From Thiobacillus sp. UBA2487 (GTDB lineage Bacteria; Pseudomonadota; Gammaproteobacteria; Burkholderiales; Sulfuriferulaceae), in contig DDOT01000134.1 in the NCBI GenBank assembly GCA_002341815.1, forward strand, positions 1,482-7,523: a stretch of DNA of 6,042 nt. The letters run 5' to 3'. Shown here piece after piece: positions 1 to 6,042 of this stretch; the first letter of the stretch is position 1, and each line of letters opens with the position of its first letter. The notes under the pieces were generated by a model. That model was not told where the DNA came from and did not search any database. It was given only the letters and a program-made list of their open reading frames with translations. A program made the translations under genes and the position numbers.

Positions 1-154
1 AATTGAATAAAATTTCAATATGAAACGCAAGTAAGTGCGCGCGTTAATTTATGAAAAGATCGGGCCAGGTCATGAACTGACGCTTGCAGCATGATTGATT
101 AACAGTCAAGTAACATGGCACAATGTCACAAAATTTTTGGTCTGCCCATTTCGC
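1..154. other. Intergenic leader upstream of zapD, no gene seen
   Basis: All three forward frames hit a stop within the first 23 bases, so any upstream plus-strand gene ends at or before position 23. In related proteobacteria the gene ahead of zapD is often coaE, but nothing here identifies it. An AT-rich inverted repeat (ATTGAA at 2-7, TTCAAT at 14-19) lies at the edge. The frame of zapD stays open back to a TTG at 95, but the 20 residues that this would add do not resemble the ZapD family. I found no convincing promoter; TTGATT at 95-100 with CACAAT at 119-124 (18-base spacer) is only a weak match. Confidence 0.5.
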
Positions 155-880
155 GTGATTACCTACGAATTTCCCCTCAATGAGCAACTGCGTACCCTGT
201 TGAAACTGGAGCGTCTATTTCAACAAGCATTGGCACTCATGCGCATGGAAGATGCCATGTCGCATCAGGCAGCGTTGCTTGCTTTATTCGACTTGATGGA
301 AATTGCATCGCGCAATGAGGTGCGGCAAGAATTGCTGATGGAGCTCAACCGTGTCCGTCAACGACTGGACCCTATCGTAGATACGGATTGGAGTCACCAA
401 CTGGATCAGGCCAATCACGCATTACACGAGTTGCCTGCCAAACTGGACCACATGACGCGCGACGATGAATGGCTGACTGCGGTGCGGCAACGCACCAATG
501 TGCCCGGTGGCATCAATGGTTTTGATTTACCCCACTTTCATCACTGGCAACACACGAGCGCGCAACAACGACGTGCCAATCTGGTTGCTTGGATATCGCC
601 CGCACTGCCGGTATATCAAGCACTCAACCTGATTTTGCGCCGCTTACGACAAAATAATCCAGCCAAAGCGCTCATCGCCAGTGGCGGCATTTTTCAACAA
701 ATGCTTAACGGTCGCAGCGGTCATCTGGTACGCATCACCTTGGACAACAACGCCCCGGTTATTCCTGAAGTCAGTGCCAATCGTCACGCCCTTAATATCC
801 GCTTTACTACCTCGAATACTGCCGGACATACAACGCATCTCGCGGATATTGAATTTCAACTTTGCTTTTGCGAAATATGA
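155..880 (+). CDS. zapD: Cell division protein ZapD (Z-ring associated, YacF/DUF1342 family)
   Basis: ZapD is a cytoplasmic protein that binds the FtsZ C-terminal tail and crosslinks FtsZ filaments at the division site. The predicted 241 residues compare with 247 in E. coli. Family features visible here are the N-terminal [18 protein letters not shown] block (residues 2-19), an alpha-helical N-terminal half, the conserved RQR (111-113) and PGG (117-119) followed by FDLP (123-126), and a C-terminal beta region with NIRF ending the conserved core (Arg216). I chose the GTG at 155 because family members begin at M-I-x-Y-E-x-P; the upstream TTG at 95 would add an unrelated extension. No clear Shine-Dalgarno precedes the GTG, so the start rests on homology. 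The stop overlaps the yacG start (ATGA, 877-880), which implies co-translation. Two arginines reported in E. coli ZapD as FtsZ contacts appear to be replaced here. Confidence 0.93.
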   Translation: MITYEFPLNEQLRTLLKLERLFQQALALMRMEDAMSHQAALLALFDLMEIASRNEVRQELLMELNRVRQRLDPIVDTDWSHQLDQANHALHELPAKLDHMTRDDEWLTAVRQRTNVPGGINGFDLPHFHHWQHTSAQQRRANLVAWISPALPVYQALNLILRRLRQNNPAKALIASGGIFQQMLNGRSGHLVRITLDNNAPVIPEVSANRHALNIRFTTSNTAGHTTHLADIEFQLCFCEI

Positions 881-1050
881 CCACCTCGTCCAAATCATCT
901 ATCACCGTACACTGCCCAACCTGCGGCCAACCTGTTGCATGGACGCCCGAAGCCCGCTGGCGTCCCTTCTGCTCGGAACGCTGCCGATTAATCGACTTGG
1001 GGTTGTGGGCAAACGAACAGCACCGCGTCATCGGAGAAATGAACGACTGA
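877..1050 (+). CDS. yacG: DNA gyrase inhibitor YacG, small zinc-binding protein
   Basis: YacG is a small cytoplasmic protein that binds zinc and, in E. coli, inhibits DNA gyrase through GyrB. The 57 residues contain four zinc-ligand cysteines in the family pattern: CPTC at 13-16 and CSERC at 32-36 (Cys13, Cys16, Cys32, Cys36). The signature [16 protein letters not shown] occupies residues 27-42 and is followed by the usual short acidic tail. The ATG at 877 overlaps the zapD stop as ATGA, and there is no good Shine-Dalgarno, so translation is probably coupled to zapD. An in-frame TTG at 862 would add five residues and is less likely. The zapD-yacG order is a common proteobacterial arrangement. 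A large hairpin follows the stop and may end this transcript. Confidence 0.95.
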   Translation: MTTSSKSSITVHCPTCGQPVAWTPEARWRPFCSERCRLIDLGLWANEQHRVIGEMND

Positions 1051-1056
1051 TGCTGA

Positions 1057-1108
1057 CCACTCAACGTCAGGGTAAACGCTCACTCGCGTGACGTTTACCC
1101 AACGGTGG
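1057..1108. terminator. Long interrupted hairpin between convergent yacG and rpiA; possible bidirectional terminator
   Basis: The core is a perfect 9-bp stem, GGGTAAACG at 1070-1078 with CGTTTACCC at 1092-1100. Above it, after one bulged base (1079), TCAC (1080-1083) pairs with GTGA (1088-1091) around a four-base loop. Below it CGT (1065-1067) can pair with ACG (1102-1104), and CCAC (1057-1060) with GTGG (1105-1108), across small internal loops. Read on the rpiA strand the loop is GCGA, a GNRA tetraloop closed by C-G. Neither side is followed by a T-run, so it is not a canonical intrinsic terminator. It lies between two converging stop codons, which is where a shared terminator or 3'-end-protecting structure would be expected. 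Confidence 0.55.
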
Positions 1109-1126
1109 GCTCATGGGAAGCGCTGA

Positions 1127-1786
1127 TTAACCCGGCAACAGGGTCTGGACCCCGTCCGGCGTGCCTAACAGCAACACATCGGCAGCGCGATGAGCAAACA
1201 ATCCATTCGTGACGACCCCGACAATCTGGTTGATTTGTGTTTCAAGCGCAACCGGATCCAATATGCTCAATCCAACCACATCCAGAATCACGTTGCCGTT
1301 GTCTGTGGTGAAGCCTTCACGCAACCGGGGCTGTCCTCCCAATTTAACCAACTCGCGCGCCACATAACTACGCGCCATGGGTATGACTTCCACCGGCAAT
1401 GGAAACTGCCCCAATACATCGACCAATTTACTTAAGTCAGCCACACAAATAAACTTCTTGCTGCAGGCTGCCACAATTTTTTCACGGGTCAGCGCACCGC
1501 CACCCCCTTTAACCATATGTAAATGGCGGGTAATTTCATCCGCACCATCCACATATACCTCCATCTGTCCTACGTCATTCAAATCCAGAACGCGAATACC
1601 ATGGCTTTTCAGACGAGCAGCCGTGGCTTCTGAACTGGCGACTGCGCCATCAATCCGGTTTTTAACACGGGCCAGCTCATCAATAAAGAAATTGGCCGTT
1701 GAGCCGGTGCCAACACCGATAATGCCTTGCGGTACATAACTCACGGCGGCACGGGCCACGGCCCGCTTCATTTCATTCTGATCCAT
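1127..1786 (-). CDS. rpiA: Ribose-5-phosphate isomerase A
   Basis: RpiA interconverts ribose 5-phosphate and ribulose 5-phosphate in the non-oxidative pentose-phosphate pathway, in the cytoplasm. The 219 residues equal the E. coli length and align essentially throughout. The phosphate-binding loop is GVGTGSTA at residues 24-31. The YVDGADE motif at 78-84 supplies Asp80 and Asp83, and [11 protein letters not shown] at 93-103 supplies Lys93 and Glu102. These correspond, with a one-residue offset, to E. coli Asp81, Asp84, Lys94 and Glu103, so the active site looks complete. The conserved [20 protein letters not shown] and GTPDGV blocks follow. The ATG is supported by a GAGGAA ribosome site. The gene is divergent from ilvA, an arrangement I recall from Pseudomonas, and convergent with yacG. 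Confidence 0.98.
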   Translation of the reverse strand: MDQNEMKRAVARAAVSYVPQGIIGVGTGSTANFFIDELARVKNRIDGAVASSEATAARLKSHGIRVLDLNDVGQMEVYVDGADEITRHLHMVKGGGGALTREKIVAACSKKFICVADLSKLVDVLGQFPLPVEVIPMARSYVARELVKLGGQPRLREGFTTDNGNVILDVVGLSILDPVALETQINQIVGVVTNGLFAHRAADVLLLGTPDGVQTLLPG

Positions 1787-1791
1787 TCTTA

Positions 1792-1797
1792 TTCCTC
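1792..1797 (-). promoter_or_regulatory. Shine-Dalgarno site of rpiA
   Basis: On the minus strand GAGGAA sits five bases before the rpiA ATG (5-base gap at 1787-1791). It is the strongest ribosome-binding match in the window and fixes the rpiA start. Confidence 0.8.
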
Positions 1798-1867
1798 ACA
1801 TGACAATATCGGTGTCCAAACCCACCGTTAGCGCGTTCACATCGTGCCACATTCAAGCTTACCTGCT

Positions 1868-1886
1868 ATTTGTAATTTTCACAAAT
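1868..1886. promoter_or_regulatory. Operator-like inverted repeat in the rpiA/ilvA divergent region
   Basis: ATTTGT (1868-1873) and ACAAAT (1880-1886 region, arm at 1881-1886) form a perfect 6-bp inverted repeat around a 7-base centre. It contains T-N11-A symmetry (1871 to 1883), the general form of LysR-type regulator boxes. It lies 48 bases before the ilvA ATG and 81 bases before the rpiA ATG, a suitable place for a regulator of either gene. AT-rich palindromes of this size also occur by chance, and I cannot assign a regulator. No strong -35/-10 pair was found for either gene in the 148-bp region. Confidence 0.35.
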
Positions 1887-1934
1887 CCGTTCATGTCTGC
1901 TAATCTTGCACTTTATTCGCCTGACCGTTGTATT

Positions 1935-3467
1935 ATGCAAGACGACCTCACCTACCTGACCGCCATTCTCACCGCTCGCGTTTACGATGTGGCCCAAGAA
2001 AGCCCTTTGGAAAAAGCGCACAATCTTTCCCGACGTATTGGCAATCACGTCTGGCTTAAACGGGAAGATTTGCAACCCGTTTTTTCCTTCAAATTACGCG
2101 GCGCTTATAACAAAATGGCCGGATTGTCAGCCGACGCCCTGGCGGCAGGCGTCATTACTGCATCAGCCGGCAACCATGCTCAGGGCGTGGCGCTCGGCGC
2201 ACAGCGCTTGGGTTGCCGCGCCACGATCGTCATGCCGGCCCCGACCCCGCTCATCAAGGTAAATGCCGTGCGTGCACGCGGTGCTGAAACCATACTGTTC
2301 GGTGACACCTATGACGATGCCTACGCGCACGCCATGGCCCTGGCTGCATCAACCGGCGCAACCTATGTGCACCCGTATGATGACCCCGATGTCATCGCCG
2401 GACAAGGCACCATCGCCATGGAAATCCTGCGTCAATACAGCGCGCCCATCGATGCTGTTTTTATCCCGGTCGGCGGCGGCGGGCTGATTGCCGGTATGGC
2501 GGTGTACATCAAACAACTAAAACCGGGAATCCGCATCATTGGCGTTGAGCCGGAAGATGCCGATGCAATGGAACGTTCTCTGTCCGCTGGCGAGCGTATT
2601 CGCTTGGCGCAAGTTGGGCTGTTTGCCGATGGCGTGGCGGTAAAGCAAGTCGGCGAGGAAACCTTTCGCCTGTGCCAGCGCTACGTTGACGAAATCATTC
2701 GCGTGGATAATGACGCTATTTGCGCCGCGATCAAGGATGTATTTGAAGACACACGCTCCATCCTTGAACCCTCCGGCGCATTATCCATTGCGGGCGCCAA
2801 ATTGTGGTGCGCGCGTGAACAAGTCAACAATGCCACTGTGGTGGCAGTGGCCAGCGGCGCCAACATGAACTTCGACCGTCTGCGCCACGTTGCAGAACGC
2901 GCTGAATTAGGCGAACGCCGAGAAGCCGTATTCGCTGTCACCATCCCTGAAACACCGGGCAGCTTCAAAAAATTCTGTGCGCTACTGGGAACACGCAACA
3001 TTACCGAATTCAACTATCGTTACGCCAGCAGCGACAAAGCCCACGTATTCGTTGGTATTCAGATTCCCAACCGGGACTCGATTCTTGAACTGGTGAATCA
3101 GCTAACCGCCAATGGTCTGGATGCGGTTGATTTAACGGACAACGAAATGGCCAAATTGCACATTCGCTATCTGGTTGGTGGTCATGCCCCGCAAGCCGAG
3201 CACGAACAAGTGTATCGTTTTGAATTTCCCGAGCGACCAGGTGCACTGATGCAGTTTTTGAATGCCCTTGGCGCACACTGGAATATCAGCTTGTTCCACT
3301 ATCGCAATCACGGTGCCGATTTTGGTCGCGTTTTGGTTGGCATTCAAGTCCCGCCTGACGAACAAGCCGCATTTCATGCATCACTCGATCGCCTTGGCTA
3401 CACATGGCAAGATGAAACCGAAAACATTGCTTACCGCTTGTTTTTAGGCCAGGACATCGCGCATTGA
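1935..3467 (+). CDS. ilvA: Biosynthetic threonine ammonia-lyase (threonine dehydratase) IlvA
   Basis: IlvA is a cytoplasmic PLP enzyme that deaminates threonine to 2-oxobutanoate, the first committed step of isoleucine synthesis, and is inhibited by isoleucine. The 510 residues compare with 514 in E. coli. The catalytic domain covers about 1-320: SFKLRGA carries the PLP Lys53, SAGNHAQG lies at 77-84, the phosphate-binding glycine loop VGGGGLIAG at 179-187, and SGAN at 307-310. Two C-terminal ACT-like regulatory domains follow (about 331-402 and 424-500). Each contains an IPExPGS or FPExPGA type motif and FNYR or FHYR, so this is the long, feedback-regulated biosynthetic form and not a short catabolic TdcB. 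I chose the ATG at 1935 from the family N-terminus. The frame is open back to ATGs at 1893 and 1800, and no start has a good Shine-Dalgarno. The stop overlaps slt. Confidence 0.96.
   Translation: MQDDLTYLTAILTARVYDVAQESPLEKAHNLSRRIGNHVWLKREDLQPVFSFKLRGAYNKMAGLSADALAAGVITASAGNHAQGVALGAQRLGCRATIVMPAPTPLIKVNAVRARGAETILFGDTYDDAYAHAMALAASTGATYVHPYDDPDVIAGQGTIAMEILRQYSAPIDAVFIPVGGGGLIAGMAVYIKQLKPGIRIIGVEPEDADAMERSLSAGERIRLAQVGLFADGVAVKQVGEETFRLCQRYVDEIIRVDNDAICAAIKDVFEDTRSILEPSGALSIAGAKLWCAREQVNNATVVAVASGANMNFDRLRHVAERAELGERREAVFAVTIPETPGSFKKFCALLGTRNITEFNYRYASSDKAHVFVGIQIPNRDSILELVNQLTANGLDAVDLTDNEMAKLHIRYLVGGHAPQAEHEQVYRFEFPERPGALMQFLNALGAHWNISLFHYRNHGADFGRVLVGIQVPPDEQAAFHASLDRLGYTWQDETENIAYRLFLGQDIAH
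3451..3454 (+). promoter_or_regulatory. Probable Shine-Dalgarno site of slt, inside ilvA
   Basis: AGGA lies nine bases before the TTG at 3464, within the last codons of ilvA. It supports the TTG as a real start, because the next residues immediately form a signal peptide. Confidence 0.5.
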
Positions 3468-5410
3468 AAACAAGAATTTTTTTGTGGTTAATCCTGTTGT
3501 TGTGCATCTCCCCTGTCTCGACCCAGGCCAACGACCAACGTGAGTTTCTGGCAGCCAAAGATGCCTTCCGTACCGGCAATTTGACTGCTTTTGATCGTCA
3601 TGCTGCGCAAATGCACAACCCGTTGCTGCAACCGTATCTGGATTACTGGCGCATCAATCTGCAACTTGCCAGCATCAGCAACCCGACCGTGCAAGACTGG
3701 ATACTGCATCACACGGACACCCCTTTGTCTGCCCGTTTGCAAATCGACTGGCTGCGCCAGCTCGCCAAACGCAACGACTGGCATACGTTTTCTGAACAAT
3801 ATCCGCAGATTCGCCAACCAGATGACGACATGCAATGTCTGGATTGGCAAGCTGATCTGGCATTGGGCAGCACCGTCCCTAAAGAAGCCGTTGCGTTTTG
3901 GCGCTCAGGTGCACTGTTACCGGCCAGTTGTTACCCTGTTTACCAACAACTATTCAATCAACAGGTGCTCAATGAACAAGATGCATGGTTGCATGCGCGC
4001 AACGCTCTGGCAGCAAACAGCCAACCAGCCGCTCTGGAAGCCTTCAACTGGATGGGCAACCGTCCCCTGGAACAGACCACATTAAGCAGCATCGCCAGCA
4101 ACCCGTCCAACTGGCTGGACCATGGCCACGATTTAACCCAGCCTGTCGAACGTGAACTTACCCGTTACGCCATTTACCGACTGGCTTGGCACGACGCGCA
4201 AAGCGCTGCCGAACAGTGGCGCAACCTGCAAAACGCATGGGATGACACCGAACGCCGCCGCGTGTGGGGACAAATTGCCATTCAGGCATCACGCCAACAC
4301 CTCCCTCAAGCAGAACAGTGGTTTACCTTGTCCGCCCCCGCACTGCTCGGGGATGATGGACTGGCATGGCAGGTACGCGCAGCGTTACTTAACAAAAACT
4401 GGGCAAGCATACAAAAGAGCATACAAAACATGAGCGACAGCGCGCGCGCCCAACCCGCTTGGCAATACTGGCTGGCGCGCAGCGAACTGGCACAGGGGCA
4501 ATCCCGTGCAGCCAATCTGCTGCTGTTATCGTTGTCGCGCAACCCCGATTTCTATGGTCTGCTGGCTCAAGAAGAACTAGGGGACGTCGCCAGCGCACCC
4601 AGCATCAATTACAACGCTTCGGATGAAGATATCGCCGATATCAACCGCCAACCCGGCATTCGTCGCGCTTTTTTGCTGTATGACATGGATATGCATCTGG
4701 ATGCCAGCCGCGAATGGAAATGGGCTACACGCGATTTTACCGATGCGCAACTGCTCGCAGCAGCCGAACTGGCCAAACAGCACCGCTGGCTGGATTGCGC
4801 CATCAACACGGCAGATCGCACGCACAACCTGCATAATTTCGATCTCAGCTTTATGGCACCCTATCACGATACCGCACACGCCTATGCGCAAACCTACCAA
4901 TTGGATGAGGCATGGGTGTACGGCTTGATCCGTCAAGAAAGTCGCTTTATCAGCCACGCCCATTCTGGCGTGGGCGCCAGCGGCCTGATGCAGGTCATGC
5001 CCGCCACCGCACACTGGATTGCCCAAAAACTCGGTTTACGCCATTTTCATACCGCGCATTTGAACGAGCCGCAAACCAGCCTGCAATTTGGCATGTACTA
5101 CCTGAAAACCATCCGCGCCCGGTTGGGCAATTCCAGCCTGCTGGCTACCGCCGCTTACAATGCCGGTCCAAACCGCGCCTTGCGCTGGCGCCCCGGCACC
5201 CCGATCGAAGGCGCTATTTACGCTGAAACCATTCCATTTGGTGAAACACGTGATTACGTCAAAAAAGTATTCGCCAACTCCGTATTTTATGCCCGCAACT
5301 TTAACCAGCCGGATGTATCCATCAAACAGCGCTTGGGCATGGTCATGCCTGCTACTGCAGCCCCATGTCCCAATGACAACACCGGTGGCAGTTGTGGCGC
5401 CATTCCATAA
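3464..5410 (+). CDS. slt: Soluble lytic murein transglycosylase (Slt70 family)
   Basis: Slt cleaves the MurNAc-GlcNAc bond of peptidoglycan in the periplasm and leaves 1,6-anhydro-MurNAc ends. The 648 residues match E. coli Slt (645). Residues 1-22 form a signal peptide: MKTR, a hydrophobic core at 5-15, and a probable signal-peptidase I site after TQA (residue 22). There is no proper lipobox around Cys14. Residues of about 25-450 make the long alpha-helical U and L region. The catalytic domain (about 470-620) shows GLIRQESRF with catalytic Glu492, GLMQVMP at 507-513 and AYNAGP at 564-569. Cys125 and Cys156 could form the disulfide known in Slt70. The start is a TTG overlapping the ilvA stop (TTGA, 3464-3467), preceded by AGGA. 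A 12-bp tandem repeat and a cysteine-containing tail are noted separately. Confidence 0.95.
   Translation: MKTRIFLWLILLLCISPVSTQANDQREFLAAKDAFRTGNLTAFDRHAAQMHNPLLQPYLDYWRINLQLASISNPTVQDWILHHTDTPLSARLQIDWLRQLAKRNDWHTFSEQYPQIRQPDDDMQCLDWQADLALGSTVPKEAVAFWRSGALLPASCYPVYQQLFNQQVLNEQDAWLHARNALAANSQPAALEAFNWMGNRPLEQTTLSSIASNPSNWLDHGHDLTQPVERELTRYAIYRLAWHDAQSAAEQWRNLQNAWDDTERRRVWGQIAIQASRQHLPQAEQWFTLSAPALLGDDGLAWQVRAALLNKNWASIQKSIQNMSDSARAQPAWQYWLARSELAQGQSRAANLLLLSLSRNPDFYGLLAQEELGDVASAPSINYNASDEDIADINRQPGIRRAFLLYDMDMHLDASREWKWATRDFTDAQLLAAAELAKQHRWLDCAINTADRTHNLHNFDLSFMAPYHDTAHAYAQTYQLDEAWVYGLIRQESRFISHAHSGVGASGLMQVMPATAHWIAQKLGLRHFHTAHLNEPQTSLQFGMYYLKTIRARLGNSSLLATAAYNAGPNRALRWRPGTPIEGAIYAETIPFGETRDYVKKVFANSVFYARNFNQPDVSIKQRLGMVMPATAAPCPNDNTGGSCGAIP
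4406..4429 (+). repeat. In-frame 12-bp tandem duplication within slt
   Basis: AGCATACAAAAG (4406-4417) is followed directly by AGCATACAAAAC (4418-4429), eleven of twelve bases identical. It encodes SIQK-SIQN (residues 315-322) in the helical U-domain and keeps the reading frame. It looks like a replication-slippage duplication of four codons; a chance helical heptad-like repeat is less likely because the codons themselves are identical. Confidence 0.75.
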
Positions 5411-5448
5411 CACCAAGAGGATTGCCGCCGGCGAAGACGACAGCGTTA

Positions 5449-6042
5449 TCACCGGTTGGGTAACACCGCTTGTAAAACGGTAAGGGTGGCTTGTACCAAC
5501 ATCAACATCTCTTCATCGGTGATGACATACGGCGGCATGAAATACACCGTATTGCCAATCGGTCTTAACAAAATACCCTGCGCCAATCCCAAACGATAAA
5601 TATCACGCGATACCGGACGTCCGTCAGTTTCCAGGTCGAAAGCCCAAATCATGCCGGTACGCCGCCAATGCCGCACCGCGGGATGTTCACGCAATGGCTG
5701 ACAAATCCGGTCAAAGCGCAGGGCTTTGTGACGGTTGTCGTCCAAAACCTGATCATCATCAAAGATATCCAACACGGTCAACGCTGCACGACAAGCCAGC
5801 GCATTGCCAGTATAAGAATGCGAATGCAAAAAGCCAAGTCGCACATCATCGGCATAAAATGACTGATAAATCCCGTCACGGGTCAACACAGCGGACAGCG
5901 GTAAATACCCGCCCGTAATGCCTTTGGAGAGACACAACATATCAGGCAGAATGCCGGCTTGTTCACAAGCAAACAGCGTACCGGTTCGACCAAATCCGAC
6001 AGCAATTTCATCGGCGATCAGATGCACCTGATACGCATCACA
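5449..6042 (-). CDS. bioA: Adenosylmethionine-8-amino-7-oxononanoate aminotransferase BioA, C-terminal part (5' end off window)
   Basis: BioA (DAPA synthase) transfers the amino group of S-adenosylmethionine to KAPA to give DAPA in biotin synthesis. It is a cytoplasmic class-III PLP aminotransferase. Only the last 197 residues are in the window; the frame is open to the right edge, and the GTG at 6025-6027 is internal. Visible residue 11 is the Asp of LIADEIAVGFGRTG, which contacts the PLP ring nitrogen. Residue 40 is the PLP Lys in LSKGITGG. Their 29-residue spacing equals Asp245 to Lys274 of E. coli BioA. HSHSYTGNALAC (73-84) and RPIGNTVYFMPPY (160-172) follow. The GITGGYLPLS block separates BioA from other class-III aminotransferases. 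The gene ends in tandem stops (TGA TAA) and converges on slt. About 230 N-terminal residues are missing by comparison with the family. Confidence 0.93.
   Translation of the reverse strand, partial: CDAYQVHLIADEIAVGFGRTGTLFACEQAGILPDMLCLSKGITGGYLPLSAVLTRDGIYQSFYADDVRLGFLHSHSYTGNALACRAALTVLDIFDDDQVLDDNRHKALRFDRICQPLREHPAVRHWRRTGMIWAFDLETDGRPVSRDIYRLGLAQGILLRPIGNTVYFMPPYVITDEEMLMLVQATLTVLQAVLPNR

Noticed and set aside
2..19. AT-rich inverted repeat ATTGAA/TTCAAT at the left edge
   Set aside because: It has short arms and AT-rich context, no T-run follows, and the upstream gene cannot be seen, so no role can be assigned.
51..80. Nine-codon reading frame (MKRSGQVMN) ahead of zapD
   Set aside because: It has no Shine-Dalgarno and is too short, and nothing suggests a regulatory leader peptide.
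95..124. Promoter-like TTGATT / CACAAT with an 18-base spacer ahead of zapD
   Set aside because: Each box matches the consensus at only four of six positions, which is expected by chance in this sequence.
95..154. In-frame upstream extension of zapD from a TTG at 95
   Set aside because: The added 20 residues do not resemble ZapD, and the family N-terminus aligns exactly with the GTG at 155.
1800..1934. Possible hydrophobic N-terminal segment (AYLLFVIF) on IlvA
   Set aside because: IlvA is cytoplasmic, homologues start near ATG 1935, and the segment overlaps the operator-like palindrome, so it is most likely an untranslated open frame.
1800..1934. Isoleucine/valine-type attenuator leader peptide ahead of ilvA
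   Set aside because: No short frame rich in Ile, Val or Leu codons followed by alternative hairpins could be found.
2471..2490. GGC-rich run in ilvA resembling a simple repeat
   Set aside because: It encodes the conserved PLP phosphate-binding glycine loop, so it is protein constraint and not a repeat element.
4577..5026. Long minus-strand open frame (149 codons) within slt
   Set aside because: It is fully antisense to a well-supported gene and has no recognisable family, so it is a shadow frame.

Overview
The window is an ordinary, densely packed stretch of a proteobacterial chromosome. It carries parts of five housekeeping systems: cell division, DNA gyrase control, the pentose-phosphate pathway, isoleucine synthesis, cell-wall turnover and biotin synthesis. 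The zapD-yacG pair, the divergent rpiA/ilvA pair and the protein sequences fit a proteobacterium of moderate GC content. A betaproteobacterium of the Nitrosomonadales type is my best guess, but I cannot prove it from this window. I see no mobile element, prophage, CRISPR array, tRNA or rRNA, and no base-composition break that would suggest transfer.

Layout. Bases 1-154 hold no recognisable gene. zapD (155-880, GTG start) and yacG (877-1050) run rightward and overlap by four bases. They converge on rpiA (1127-1786, minus strand) across a 76-bp gap filled by a long interrupted hairpin. rpiA diverges from ilvA (1935-3467, plus strand) across a 148-bp region that contains a perfect 6+7+6 inverted repeat. 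ilvA is followed, with a four-base stop/start overlap, by slt (3464-5410, TTG start), a periplasmic lytic transglycosylase. slt converges on the 3' two-thirds or less of bioA (5449-6042, minus strand), whose 5' end lies beyond the right edge. The gap between slt and bioA is only 38 bp.

How the genes relate. ZapD bundles FtsZ filaments at the division site, and YacG inhibits DNA gyrase. RpiA, IlvA and BioA are unconnected metabolic enzymes. Slt trims peptidoglycan in the periplasm. The only physically coupled pairs are zapD/yacG and ilvA/slt. The second pair joins genes of unrelated function and is the more unusual one.

I found no sign of a novel defence, mobile or biosynthetic system. The points worth a second look are small: the intergenic hairpin, the operator-like palindrome, the ilvA/slt overlap, a 12-bp in-frame tandem duplication in slt, and altered FtsZ-contact positions in ZapD.
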